NCBI GenBank assembly: GCA_963931865.1
Contig: OZ007508.1
Coordinates: 6,080,737 to 6,144,736, forward strand
Direction: 5' to 3'
Origin: Axinella damicornis
Taxonomy: Eukaryota > Porifera > Demospongiae > Axinellida > Axinellidae
DNA: 64,000 nt
Position 1 is the stretch's first letter. The number at the start of each line of letters is the position of its first letter. This document shows, piece after piece, positions 43,117 through 54,639 of this stretch. Made by a program: the position numbers and the translations under genes. The notes beneath the pieces were generated by a model that was given only the letters and a program-made list of their open reading frames with translations, did not search any database and had not been told where the DNA came from.

Positions 43117-43127
43117 GGGGGGGGGGG
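43076..43127 (+). repeat. (GT)n followed by a 28-base G run
   Basis: About 12 GT units directly followed by G28. Frames crossing it (Pro/His/Thr runs on the minus strand) are artefacts of low complexity. Confidence 0.85.
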
Positions 43128-43736
43128 ATGGGATGTGAATGTGGAGCATGAGATTGTCTGCGAGTGCACATTTTTCCCACCATATACACACATGTACACT
43201 AAAGCATTTTCATTTTTTCCCTTTTCTTCCATATTCATTGAATGGTGTAGCAAATGTCTATAGTTCAACTAAGAATACGCTCTATATCACTACAATCTCA
43301 TGATCAAAATCTCTAGCTACACCCTTGAAGTGGAAATGAAAAAAAAAGGAACTGCCAATACAGGGAATACTACAACACCTTTCCTGCTTCATCTTAAAAT
43401 GGAGTTTTAGGAGACCTTGACAGGAATGGAGACAGTGCAATGGTGTGATGCACCTACATAACAAACACACAGTAATTAGCTATTGTTATTTGCTGCGTTC
43501 ACTTGACCGTACACATCACCTGCACCCTAGCTATACTATGTCAATCCAAGTTATGATCCACGCGGTACCTAGCAAGAAGTTCTTGTTCATCTGGAGACTG
43601 GATACCCGTCTTGATCTTGAGCTTGATGATGTAGTAACATGTAGATAGGAGACTGTGGGCCCGGCACGCAATAAGCATACGGTCGTAGCTACAGTACGAT
43701 CAGCGATGTATATATTCGTCCAACTGCGCATGCGCA
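43128..43736. other. No supported gene
   Basis: Mixed-complexity DNA with short frames on both strands; none convincing. Confidence 0.4.
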
Positions 43737-43737
43737 T

Positions 43738-43916
43738 AATGGTAGAAGCAAGCGGTGTCACGAAGGGGCAACGAAGGTTTCTCTACCTGAGGTTGGAATG
43801 GGGAAGGCAAGAGGATATTTCCTTGAACTTGCGACCTGGCGTGAGCCTCTGCTCAGGCAAGCTCTGTGGATCGCTGCAGCCCTGGGAGACTCACGTCAAT
43901 GTCAAACGGGTACTGT
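43738..43916 (+). CDS. Possible first exon of an unknown gene
   Basis: GC-richer than its surroundings, with ATG at 43740 followed by VEASGVTKGQRRFLYLRLEW and a strong donor CT|GTAAGT near 43916. A second frame in the same stretch (LELATWREPLLRQALWIAAA) also looks coding-like, so the true frame is uncertain. I recognise no family and find no next exon. Confidence 0.2.
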
Positions 43917-43919
43917 AAG

Positions 43920-44431
43920 TTATCCTCCTTTAGTGTTACCATTTGAGCTGGTCTGTCTTTTTGTTCGGAGTGTTGATATCAGCCGCTGTGGTAACCATGA
44001 ACGATGAACTAAGTAGAAGTTATATCTGCGTGTGTGCATAATTTTGCTGACATGTATACAGTATGCCCTCTGGGCTTTATATTGCGAATGAGAACTTTGG
44101 AACTTTGAATGCATGTACGCGGGACGCGAAAGAAAGAAAATTCATGCGGGGACCAATGCATGATGCAGCAGAAGCAGGAGTTTTCAGCCCCATGACCACC
44201 CACCCAACTCGCAAGCCTTAATCTCATTATTGAGCAGTATTAGCCTCGAACATGTACCCAGGCCCCACCCCGACATCCATTAGCATCCTAAACATGATCC
44301 ATGCACTTCGTAGTACAATGTGAGGACTCTCTTTTAATGAGAAGCACCATTATTAAGCACCATTATTTGTTGTTCAACTAATTAAATATCACTTAACCGT
44401 AGGCTGAGTCAATGGAGATGGAGACCACTAG
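43920..44431. other. No supported gene
   Basis: Short frames only. Confidence 0.4.
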
Positions 44432-44663
44432 CAGGGTTTCATCTAGAAAAAAATGTTTGGGGGGGAAGTAGTGGCAAGTGCCGTGCAAAATGTTTTGAGG
44501 TTAATTAATTCCCCGGAAGAGGTGTGGCCTACAGCAGTATCTGAGTCCTAATATGGTATTACCTATGATGTACTGATATAGTCAATCTCTTCTTTGGGAG
44601 GGAAGCTAGACTGTTTGGGGGGGAAGCTTCCCCCCTGCCCCCCCCCCAGTAGATGAAACCCTG
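44432..44663. mobile_element. 232-bp MITE with a 5-bp ACTAG duplication
   Basis: CAGGGTTTCATCT at the left and AGATGAAACCCTG at the right. ACTAG flanks both sides (44427-44431 and 44664-44668). Runs of G (TTTGGGGGGGAAG) and C lie just inside the ends, and the TTTGGGGGGGAAG phrase occurs twice. Confidence 0.7.
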
Positions 44664-47000
44664 ACTAGCTGTGGGTCAGTAATCATAGCTGGCTGCAGCT
44701 GGTTGATTCCCAATTATCCAATTATAAGCTCTCATTTGTAAGCAACATTCCAACAGTGGTATAACTGCAATTGTCAATGAACACAGTATAGTCACAACAT
44801 ATAAACTGCTTGTGAATGGATTACAGAGGATGTGTGCATGGATCAGTGTGTAATGCATGTGATGGCCATAATTGGTTCCGGAAACAATCAAGTAGTCATT
44901 TAGCATGTGTTGAGCTAGCTTATTAGCCCCCAACCACTCAATACAGATAAAAGATTTATTCAGAGTGGAGAAAATCTGTTTCCAGAATCAGTGTTACAGG
45001 TAATTTATCAGCAAATAGATAGCTAACTTGAAACAATGGCAAGGGACGATACAATACAAACAAGTCATGCATGAGTTTGGTCGTTACATGCATGCAGGTA
45101 TAGGATTGCCAATATTATAGTGACTACCATGAACAACTGAGACAAGTCACATGACAGTATGTATAATTCGCTCTTCCGACCTCTGTTTCTATGGAGATGA
45201 CCTCTGATGTTAGCTGCTATGAACAGATGGCTGCAAGTGCACTCTGCCTATTCACCATTCAATCCATTATGTCTGTGGAAGCAGAAGAAACAACACTCTA
45301 CCTATAGACCAGTCACAAAATATTATACACAGTCATGCATGTACTTCCTTTCCACATCACGTCTGTGCAGCAGTTTTACTTTAGAACCAAGAAACAAGTG
45401 TACGCCAGAGGTGACACCACACAGGCACACCAGTGGGGCCATATGCACAGGAGAGGAGAACAATACTGCTGTGGGAATATCTACTCACACTCGGCATGCA
45501 GGACACACTCCATCTGTATCTTTCCATGCAGCTGGATTCCTCCACCTTCTGATATCTTGGGATTACACAGCTAACGTCTGAGGTCGTCCAGTGACCTTTG
45601 CACCTGCATACATGTGAGTTCCTTTTGTTTCTTCACAATAGCTGCACACAGTGAGGGGAGGAAGAAGAGACAACTTGTCGGTGACAGCTTACTTGCTCCA
45701 ATTCATAATGTCTTGCTTCTAAATCGAAGGCTTTTTTGCCTATGCTCTCCTACTTAGTGGTATAGGTGTCTGTGTAGCTACATAGGTGCTTTACGCTAAA
45801 GTTTACATGAGTAAAAAATGTAGAGATAACAGAACAACAAAAAGCAAGAAAACATGGTTTACCATAGGGGTGACAGCATAGGACAGCAGTATACACTATA
45901 CAGCTCCACCCTATAGATCACTTTTGTGTTTTCAGGTATAGGGGGTGAAAGTGACAGGTGAATTGTCTGGTGAGGAATCCATCAGACGATAGAGTTTATA
46001 AAGGATATGGTACTAACTCCATGCACCCTTTATCTGAGTTGGTTTATTAGCTGAGAGGGAGGGAGGCTTGGAGAGGGAGGGAGGGGAAAGGAGGGAGGGG
46101 AGGGAGAGCTAGAGTGAGGGAGGGGGGAGGGAGGGAAAAACTGTTCCTGCCATCGTCATATGAAGGAGTCTGCTGTCACTTAGAGGTAACTTACCTAACA
46201 GACATGCAGTCCAGCCACCTTGATGAGCAGCCAGCATGGTAGCATGGGAGGTGCAGTGAAACCCAATGGCACTTGAGAGGATAGAAGTGAAGTGGAGGGA
46301 AAATCACCCTGCTTGTGGATCACAACAACAGTCCTTGCTGCCTGGTCTTCCGTGTCAAAGGAAGGGAAAGGAAATCAGTGCATGAGAGGTGCAGTGTACA
46401 GTATATTAACTACAGAACAGCAAGTACAATCGAATTGTCTGGGGACATAATTATAGGATTGTGAAACATTATTGTCAATAATATGGTCATCTTGGGGTAT
46501 GGTAAATTACACACATTCTGCTCACTAGTGACGGCATTGTGGCACACACACACACACACACACACACACATGCACACACACACTTGCTCACTCACAGGAA
46601 ATTGCTGTGCTCAAAGAAATGGCTCTGTCAAAGGGAACTTCTGTCTCAATTTGAATGGCAGACCCTCCACTTCACAATATTGCTGTTTGTGTGTGTACAG
46701 CTCAAGCTACATCCAATGACAAATTCTCTACATACACAATAGCTTTGAAGACTTTCTTCAAACAAGTACATGTGGCGAGTTGATTGCAAACACTGCCCTC
46801 ACACTGCTTCACTGTTTCTGTGGTCAGGAGATAGCTAGTCCCTGTGAGCACGCTATTGATAACACAATGTCATGTTTCAAGTGAGGTAGAAGTGAAGTAC
46901 ACATCATTGGTAGCTACAAACAGATCCTGTTCCGATTGTAACAGTGAAAGCACTCACGTATAATCAACATCAACCTAGCCTCAGTCACTGACTGTTAGTA
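44664..47000. other. No supported gene; microsatellites
   Basis: Includes a GGGAGGGAGG-rich tract at 46055-46135 and a (CA)n at 46543-46580. Frames at 45207-45581 on the plus strand are open for 80-124 codons but overlap one another and show no known motif, so I leave them uncalled. Confidence 0.45.
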
Positions 47001-48337
47001 CTAGTGTACATAGTCAAAACCAACACGTTCTTGCAGTGCTGTGTCAAAGGTAGAAAATGAGGGTGGTTTGCACTTGAAAGAAAGCCAGAGTTTCTCCAGT
47101 GTTGTATTCTGTTGCAGACTCTCAATTAGTTTTAAGGCACCCTCAACACCAACACTGCCATCTTTGAACCATACTCTCTTTAGAAACTGATTCCTCTTAA
47201 GCATGCTAGAAAAAGCAAGTGCACCTTCTCCCCCAATACTGCACCGATCCAAGTCAAGTTCAGTTAAGCTCTTGTTCACAGCTAACATGTCAGTAAATGC
47301 AACTGCACCTTCTGATCCTACTGGATTGCCAGTCAGCCGGAGGATCTGTAGTTGGGTAGTGGTGTTTTCTTCAAGTGCCTTTGCTAGGGAAACGGAATCA
47401 CTACTCTGAATATTACAATATCCAATGTTCAGCACCTTCAACCTGGTGTTCACTCTAAGCACTGATGCAAGACTGAGTACGTTCCCTGAACTGAAGTTTG
47501 AGCCACTCATATCCAGATTCTTAAGGGAGGTATAATTGTGAGAAAGGCCGTCAACAATCAACTGAACGCTATCAGATGAGATATTATTCTCTTCAATATC
47601 AAGCACTTCTATGTGCTTGGAGCTAGCCAGCAGCTCACTCAAGGCCTTGCAGTCCTCAAAACCAATACCAGTCTTCATCAGGTGCAGTTCTCTGATGGTA
47701 CTAAACTTGGCGAGAGATGTGATGAGATTCACTGCACCTCCTCCGCCAATGGGATTGTTATACAGGTCAAGGTGCAGAAGGTGATGTAGCAAATCTGATT
47801 GTTCACTCAAGTGGTTGCATACTTCAGATGTCAGTTTACTGTCATGCACTTTAAGATGTGTCAGGTTGTGAAACACTGACATTTGTGGTATGTTAGTTAC
47901 AAAAAAAATCAACTGCAGCTGAATAAGCCCACAAAAATACCATCTGCTTGATCTGCCCTTTTGATGGCAACAGAAGCTGGTCCTGCTGGAGATTTAATGC
48001 GTTCAGAAATGTCTCAACTGATTCTACTGTACAGCTTTGCAACTCAAGCTTCCAATCACAACTGCTGTGTGTAATGCAATACCCCAGAACATACCAATGA
48101 AATGGCAACAGTGCAGTATAACGATCATAATAAAAGCACACATAGTCAGAACCAATGATGCTAGGGAGTGCAGAACAATCCTGAGACTCAAAAAGCCAGT
48201 GAAGAATTTGAAGGTTTACAGATTTAGTTTGAAATCCATCCAACAGTGACTCCATTGGTAGAGCCTCACTTTCATACCCTCTGACTACATCCCACAGGTC
48301 TTGCCCCAACTCACTGAGGCTGAAGCCTGCTAGAAAT
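47001..48337 (-). pseudogene. NLR relative, truncated to its LRR half and frameshifted
   Basis: Minus-strand similarity to the 37-40 kb NLR begins sharply at 48337 (FLAGFSLSELGQDLWDVV) and runs to the LRR end at 47001. CARD-like exon, linker and NACHT are absent. The frame breaks at a run of eight A (plus strand) near 47906, where the first part ends AVDFFCN and the second resumes FFVTNIPQMSVFHNL. The LRR part contains a block (CNHLSEQSDLLHHLLHLDLY and on) that the full gene lacks, while missing two or three repeats the full gene has. Likely a 5'-truncated duplicate; the T/A homopolymer break could be a read error, but truncation alone kills it. Confidence 0.75.
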
Positions 48338-48487
48338 GATGTCTGTCTGTGAGTGACGGAAGTGGGATGTTCGTGGGGCGGGACTAGACTATAGTGACGC
48401 ACGACCTTCGTACTTTAATTTATTTACTGAACCTCGAACTCCGCGAAGAATGTTCGGCCCGCCGGGTATGCAATCGGGGAGCAGCAT

Positions 48488-48556
48488 AGCCTCGTACCCA
48501 GGCTCTTTCCTCCTCCCGCGCGCGGTAAGAGGAAATGAGCCTAGGTACGAGGCTAG
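48488..48556. mobile_element. Hairpin MITE of the AGCCTCGTACCCAGGC family
   Basis: AGCCTCGTACCCAGGCTC at the left, GAGCCTAGGTACGAGGCT at the right, loop CCCGCGCGCGG. Confidence 0.65.
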
Positions 48557-48712
48557 GAGCAGGGGCGGATACAGGATTTCTGAAAGGGGGGGGCACCGTA
48601 TATGAAACGCTGCCGGAGGCAGTGCATAGAGGCGCATAGCGCCGATCAGTCCGCGCGAAGCGCGGAAAAATTTTTTCGCCTTCATTTTTCACTTCTCAGG
48701 ATGGGCTCTCGT

Positions 48713-48749
<37 letters not shown>

Positions 48750-48785
48750 GGGGGGGCCGGGGGGGCCGGGGGGGGGGGGGGGGGG
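48713..48785 (+). repeat. 73-base G-rich tract
   Basis: An unbroken G run of about 35 followed by three CC interruptions at even spacing. Strong potential for G-quadruplex on this strand. Length is unlikely to be exact. Confidence 0.85.
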
Positions 48786-48907
48786 CTATGGCTTATTAAT
48801 ATTCCAACGAAGATCGCGTGAGCTGGAATCATTGTTTCTGTGCATTGGGCTCCAATTAGAATCATTTGCCAGATTAGTAAAAGAATTCCAGCCTTGGTTG
48901 AAGCCAA

Positions 48908-49216
48908 GGGGGGGTCACTCCCATAGACACTATAGTCACAGCTGCGACCGCGGGTCAAAGCTTTGACCACTGTTTTTGGAGTTTTGACCGTTGACCACGC
49001 CGATTTTCGTCCGTTGACCTTTGACCGTTCAGCTATTTGCCCTTGTAGTCTGATACTTGCCTGCACGTCGCCATAAATAGGGCGGCGCGCGTTTTTGACT
49101 GTACTTTTGAGCCGCTTTGACCGTTGACTGCACCCGTTTGGGCGGCTTTGACCGTTGACCATTGACCGACTGCGGTCGCAGCTGTGACTATAGAGTCTAT
49201 GGGAGTGACCCCCCCC
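48908..49216. mobile_element. 309-bp palindromic MITE rich in TGACC half-sites
   Basis: GGGGGGGTCACTCCCATAGA at the left is the complement of the right end, and the inner arms CAGCTGCGACCGC and GCGGTCGCAGCTG also pair. Between them, (G/T)TTGACC or GACCGTTGACC phrases occur around ten times, some as TTGACCTTTGACC, the direct-repeat-1 arrangement bound by RXR/HNF4-type nuclear receptors. No gene. Confidence 0.65.
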
Positions 49217-49985
49217 TTTGAAGCTGAACAGACAACTACTCATCTAGTCCTGATCGCGTCCAGTTCAGCTGCTGCTCCTAGATTGTGTCTGCTTCTGCCT
49301 TAGCTATACTGCTCCCAGAACGTGTTCACTTCCACTGCTGTGTCCGCTTCCTCTCCAGTTGTACCCTCTTCAGCTGCTGCTCTCCGGTTGTGTCCATTTG
49401 CATCCCCAGCCGTTGTGGAAGGTTCCAGCCTCTGCGCTCTTGACCTTTCTTTGTGGAGTTCGAGGTTCGGAGGTTGCAGTGAAGTACAAATGTCGTGCGG
49501 CAGTATGTATAGTCTGATCCCGCCCCCCAAACATCCCCCTTCCGTTAGTCACATGCACACACGGTTAAAATCTTGGTAGTGTAATTGTATACCACTTGCA
49601 CCAACTCCCACACTAAACCATATATTTGCTCATTCTCTCCCACTCATACATGTACATTCACACGCACACACACACACACTCATGCACGCTTACATACACA
49701 TGCATGCATGCATGCACACGTACATACACACTGCACCTGCACGCACATGCACAACCATGCTCACACAGTGCCTCTGTCCCCTGTGCTAACAGATAGCCTC
49801 GTTCCTCGGGACAAAAGGTCAGTATGTAATTACTCACCAAACAGTACTCATATGCAATGGGACTCCTGGAAATTTCAATTCTGGATTAGATGGTTATGTT
49901 CCACTCATGTTTCAAGATCGTCTTGTTACACTCCTGGTATAGGAAAAATTGTGCCGCGTAAATAATTAAATAATTAACGTTTGAC
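49217..49985. other. No supported gene; (CA)n-rich
   Basis: Alternating Ser/Ala-rich frames at 49322-49579 arise from CTGCTGTG-type repeats. 49620-49770 is CA/ACATGCATGC-rich. The phrase ACTCCTGGTATAGGAAAAATT at 49931 recurs at about 60024 and 63570, a small dispersed repeat. Confidence 0.45.
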
Positions 49986-50006
49986 TACTTAGGAATGGCC
50001 TGCAAA

Positions 50007-50325
50007 GATTCTGACTACACCGTCGTGATCGCTATCATGCACTGTCTTCACCGTACAATTTTGGTGCTGAAATTCACCTTCGTGGTGGAGATACAAGCGC
50101 TTTTGTAGTGCCGTTGGCCGCCATTGCTCGAAGTTCGTTGCCAGTACAGTCATACGAAGGGCCCACAAAGATTCTGACCACACAACCGTAATCGCTGTTG
50201 TTCACTGACGCTTACATGCCAAAACTCACCGTGCTGGCAAAGTTGTAAGTGCTGTTATAATTTCGTGTCTTCCCTTTTGGTCGCCATTGCTCGCGATCGA
50301 CTGAGCGTAGTTGCCACGTGGCATG
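50007..50325 (+). repeat. Tandem duplication, two ~160-bp units
   Basis: The unit AAGATTCTGACTACACCGTC ... GCCATTGCTCG...GTTGCCA occurs twice, second copy more diverged, starting about 50167. Confidence 0.6.
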
Positions 50326-50433
50326 TGCGTTAATTGGAACGAATTGCAATACTTAGCTTGCGCTACGGTACGGCGAGTCGCAACTGGGGTTGCAACGCGG
50401 CTACTTGAGAGCACTCTAAATATATAATATCTA

Positions 50434-50643
50434 CAGTCCAACCTCCGAACAAAGGACACTTTGGGAACAATATAAATTCAAGTCATTTGTCCTTTGTAGA
50501 GAGGTTGTCCTCTTCTCGGAGGTTCAAAATGTATTAGAACCATAGGCAAACCAATTATTTGGGACCTTGAAAAGCGTCCTTTGTAGAGAGGTTTATTATA
50601 TTGTGTCCCTATCTCGGAGGGTCCACTATCGGAGGTTTGACTG
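50434..50643. mobile_element. 210-bp mariner-type MITE
   Basis: CAGTCCAACCTCCGAA at the left and TCGGAGGTTTGACTG at the right, with TA on both sides. GTCCTTTGTAGAGAGGTT occurs twice inside. A related element is at about 62321-62520. Confidence 0.7.
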
Positions 50644-51352
50644 TATATAGCTATCATGGTACTCACGTGATGTGTGATAATTGGAACGAACTGTCACCTT
50701 AGCTTGTGCTACCATTAACCGCGGCTACCAGGAGTGCGGTCGATGATCTTCAGCTTTGATTTTGAAGTGGAAACTTCCTGGTACTTTTCAAGTAATAGAG
50801 ACTTGATCTGCTCAGAGAGTTGAACACAAGTTTCCGTTGCTGAGTGAGCGGCACTCTCCCTTTGCTCTTTGCAAGGCTTCTTAAGTTATCGTACTGTATC
50901 AGCAAATCACCAGATTGCAGCACAGTTGCCAGAGTTTAGACCAGGGAGGTGGTGTACATGTACTTGTGACGTTTGTGTTAGAGCCATCAGATGGCAGAGA
51001 GTTTGCTGGATGACCTGAAGTTGTTGCTTGTTCAGTGACAGAGCCACTACCAAGCTCAGGTTCATTGTCAGAATGGGGCAGCAGTCCTTTGTAGGTGAAA
51101 CGATGTAGGCTGGTTTCATGTTCATTGGCAGAGCCACTGTCATACGCTGAGCGTGTTTGTACTACAGTAGCGGTCAGAAAAAAGTTCCCGTTCCGTTCTG
51201 GTATTACGAGCGTACTACGCTAATAAACGTTCGCGTTTCTTAATTGTTCCGTTTTTACGTTCCATTTTTACGCAAGGAGATCTCAAGATTCAACGATTCA
51301 GCTACCGCACAGCCGACGACGACGACTACTACGAAGGCTATCGCCGCGATCA

Positions 51353-52518
51353 TGGTGTATTCGGGGTACAAAAAGCAGCGAATCCTCGTGTACTACTCGC
51401 AGGGGTATAGGGCTCCAATGATCGCCAGGTTTTTACAACGGGAGCGATGCATGCCAGCAGGAGGGGGATTTGTAAGTTTTTACATCGGTACACAGGATCT
51501 GGCACGATCCACAGAATGCCAGGTAGCGGGCTACGGTCTAAGACTACGGAAGAAGTTAGGCAGATCGTGGAAGAGCAGATGCGAAAGGATGATGAAACTA
51601 CAGCGGTACAGCTTCGTGCCTTACTCCTGGACAAAGGCTACCAACTGTCCTTGAGGACCATCCTAAGATGCAGGGCAGGGTCTCTCTTGGTTGGACATTT
51701 CGAGGCAGTTCATATTGCCAACTTATTCGAGATGTTAATAAAGTGAAACGATTTGAATGGGCCCAGAATCATGTATCAGATGACTTTGGTGACGTTATTT
51801 GGACTGATGAATGTACTGTTCAACTGGAGACTCACCGCCGGTTTGCATGTAGAAAGACGGGTGAGCCACCAAAGAACAAGCCTAGGTAAGTAGTACCTTG
51901 TTGAGTATGCAAAGGGGGGCAGCCTTGGGACAATGGTCCCACTGGGACTTTACTAACCATTTGTCCTGCTTATGTGGTGTGCAACAATTGGAACATACCA
52001 TTATGGTGTGCACCAATTAGGATATATCTGTTCTGTTTTACTTTTGCAGAGCTAAACACCCTGTCAAGGTCCATGTTTGGGCTGGGATCAGCAGAAGAGG
52101 ATGCACTGGGGTATGCATATTTGAGGGAATCATGAAGTCGCCACTGTTTGTCGAAATCATACGTGGCACTCTTTTACCATTTTTGGAAATGAAGTTTCCT
52201 GATCATCACAGATTCATGCAGGACAACGACCCTAAGCACACCTCAATCCTTGCTAGGCACTTCTTTGAAGAAAAGGGAATCAACTGGTGGAAGACCCCAG
52301 CTGAATCGCCAGACATGAATCCAATTGAAAACTTATGGCACGAGCTGAAAGAATTTATCCGAAGAGAAGTAAAGCCAAGAACCAAGCAAGAATTGGTGGA
52401 TGGCATCTTGAAGTTCTGGAGAACTGTAAATGTTGCAAAATGCAACAAATACATCGACCATCTTAAGAAAGTCATTCCCAAAGTAATAGAACTAAATGGA
52501 GATGCCACAGGCTACTAA
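51353..52518 (+). pseudogene. Tc1-type DD34E transposase, two exons, frameshifted
   Basis: ATG 51353 begins MVYSGYKKQRILVYYSQGYR with the first helix-turn-helix. A shift near 51445 leads to SRRGICKFLHRY and EEVRQIVEEQMRKDDETTAV, and another near 51680 to LGWTFRGSSYCQLIRDVNK and VIWTDECTVQLE (first Asp). An intron 51886-52049 (GTAAGT...TTGCAG) splits an Arg codon and restores the family sequence AKHPVKVHVWAG. Exon 2 has FMQDNDPKH and SPDMNPIENLWHELK, giving DD34E spacing, and ends TAA at 52518. The catalytic triad is present but two N-terminal frameshifts should stop production. Confidence 0.75.
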
Positions 52519-52694
52519 TTAGCACTTGTACATACTTCCTAGTACAATTTTATCATCTGGACATGTTGAGATTATCAATTTTGATAAGGAAGTATACCTG
52601 TACATGTGTGATGATAGTGGTAGTTGATAAGAAAGTACATACATGTGTGATGATGGAGTCTACCTAAAACGCTTGCATGCTTGACCGATGCTGT

Positions 52695-53503
52695 CTACAC
52701 AGTTAGACCACATATAGGTTCGAACAGTTCTGGTACTTCCCAATACTGAGGGAACATGTGGAAGATCGTCGTTTTAAGTTGGTAGAGTTCTTTCCTGGGA
52801 AGCCCTGGTAGGTCTCTGCAACCGAGAGATGTACACTTTTTCATCAACTTCACGCCAAATACTGCATCGCGTGCCATTCTCATGGCAAGAGTTGGTGCCT
52901 TGTTTTCATTCTTGAAAGTCTTATTTTTTCCAATCACCTCCTGTACTGTTTTCCTGCCTGGCCAATCCTCGATGGCAGATGACGGTAGAGCGTTGGATTC
53001 GTATCTATCGTCTAAAGGTTTTGGTAGAGGATGCTGGGAATCGTACATGGGTTCGGTCCTGTAGGGGGTTTGTTGTCCTTCGTATGTGTGGTAGGGGGTT
53101 GATGATTGGGTTTCCTGCTGTCCGTACCAAGAAGAGGATGGTTCTTGCTGGGTGGAATACTGCTGCTCATAAGTCGGATGTCTGTACCAAGAAGGGGATG
53201 ATTCTTGCTGGGTGGAATATTGCTGCTCATAAGTCAGATACTGCTGGGTGGGTACAGTCTGTTGTGCATACCAGGGAGTCAGTTCCAGGGATGATCCTTG
53301 GTAAGTGGTTGACTGCTGTCTTGAGCGGGGTTGTGGGTAGTTGGAGTGATGATTCCCTTGCTCAACAGCAGCCAGTCTCTGTAGGATACTCTGTTGGTTG
53401 GCCTCAATTCTATCTTGCGTTTTTCTGACCTCCTGAAATAAGTTCTCGAGGTTATACAGTCTGTTATCCAAGTCGTCCACTGTCATTTCCATTGCTAAAG
53501 GAT
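52695..53503 (-). CDS. BEN-domain-like protein exon inside the Tc1-ended element
   Basis: After acceptor CCTGCAG at 53504, an open frame reads DPLAMEMTVDDLDNRLYNLE with a coiled coil (LFQEVRKTQDRIEANQQSIL), a Gln/Tyr/Ser-rich middle with two repeats of TYEQQYSTQQE(S/P)S, then KTVQEVIGKNKTFKNENKAP and ARDAVFGVKLMKKCTSLGCR...LPRKELYQLKTTIFHMFP, which fits a BEN domain by length and pattern. BEN domains bind DNA or chromatin proteins. It ends at TGA 52695. The assignment rests on pattern; no disablement is seen within this exon. Confidence 0.5.
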
Positions 53504-53608
53504 CTGCAGGACATACATGTACAACCATAAATGCAACTAATTGCACATGACAAAGTGTGCTTGTAGTCAAGCATACATGTACATGTAGGTGTACTTACCC
53601 GATTCAGA

Positions 53609-53848
53609 TCAATCCGAGTCTGATGATGAATCTGAGTCTGATGACGTGACTAGGTCCATGTCACTACCACCACCAGTGAGTAGTGGCATAGGTGGTGGGA
53701 GGGGAGGTACTGAATCATCAGATAGATAGCCATGTACCTCAATGCCCTTTTCTAACTGAGCTGGATGGTCATTAGCAACAGGTTGTGGGGTGTGGACAGG
53801 TGGAGAGGAAGTAACGTCTGAGATCACAATGATGGCACCTTCACCTAA
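53609..53848 (-). CDS. Acidic exon upstream of the BEN exon
   Basis: Minus-strand frame GAIIVISDVTSSPPVH... to an Asp/Ser tail (SSDSDSSSDSD) that ends in TGA. Just past the TGA, the same frame continues SESG up to a strong donor CGG|GTAAGT, which would splice to the BEN exon. Either this is a separate C-terminus or the TGA is a nonsense mutation in one longer gene. Confidence 0.4.
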   Translation of the reverse strand, partial: LGEGAIIVISDVTSSPPVHTPQPVANDHPAQLEKGIEVHGYLSDDSVPPLPPPMPLLTGGGSDMDLVTSSDSDSSSDSD

Positions 53849-54143
53849 GACGAAGAAATTTATGAAAGATCTATAGTATAGTGTACATGTAACCTCGCAT
53901 ATAGGCCCACACGTGGAATGCACTCGTGGAATATGCAGTAAAGGGCCTGGTGACACTTGCCAAAATTCTCATAATTATGTAACAGGTAAAACCCACAAGT
54001 GCCAGCTGACTTGCCACTTAGTGTACACTAATTGTCAATTATGTTTACAGTTTTGAGAAGAACACCACAGTTGCCAAGCAACCCTCAAGCACCCTATACC
54101 TAGGGTACACTGTGCCAAGTTTAAAGCACTACAATGTATGTAC

Positions 54144-54630
54144 TCTGTAAATATGACACTTAGCTCAGGCTCAGCTCTTCCAAACAGAGGAACAAGGTCA
54201 CCCCATCTGTTTGGGTACGACAGTCTCCGCAGCAATATCATCAAAGCCTCCATTCCAGAAGCACTGGTGCCATTACAGCACACATACTTCGGAGGCAACT
54301 GCAAAGCACTACTGAGACGCACAAGGTCATCCTTCAGAAATCTGTAAAACATGGTATTTTACGTTAGCCATAGTAGTAGTATGATACAGCACATAATATA
54401 GCTAATAAAGTTTGTACATCCCTTTGACTTGCTTACCTGAACATTTGTTCACATTCACTGTCAGTGAGGTCTGCCAAATTCATGTGCCTTCCCAGGGTCA
54501 CCTTCGGGGCAAAGGCCATCTCCACAAGTAAGGTACCTACGTCATCTTCATCACTGCTTGATGAATCGTCAGTGCTGCTGTCATCATACAGCATAACATC
54601 CAGTATTTCGTTGAAATTGCGCCTGTACAT
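54144..54630 (-). pseudogene. PIF/Harbinger-type transposase, N-terminal part only
   Basis: Exon A (54437-54630 from ATG 54630: MYRRNFNEILDVML, an acidic Ser stretch, LTDSECEQMF) joins at AG|A to exon B (54144-54341: FLKDDLVRLSSALQLPPKYV, MEALMILLRRLSYPNRWGDL, LFGRAEPELSVIFTE). This N-terminal helical region is highly typical of Harbinger transposases. The nuclease domain with the DDE residues that should follow is not found; exon B ends at GA|GTACAT and the next minus-strand exons are the acidic and BEN ones. Could be a domain captured for DNA binding or simply a deletion remnant. Confidence 0.6.
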
Positions 54631-54639
54631 AATTAGATT

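Larger units (their letters stand above)
48345..49556. mobile_element. ~1.2-kb composite repeat with diverged inverted ends
   Basis: GAGTGACGGAAGTGGGATGT...GGGGCGGGACTAGACTATAG at 48349-48397 is matched in reverse at about 49503-49553. The unit abuts the truncation point of the NLR relative. Nested inside are a hairpin MITE (48488), a 73-base G/GGCC tract (48713) and a palindrome with TGACC repeats (48908). Diverged arms mean the unit is old. Confidence 0.5.

Noticed and set aside
45207..45581. 124-codon plus-strand frame
   Set aside because: Overlaps another frame of similar length, no recognisable motif, and no flanking signals beyond chance.
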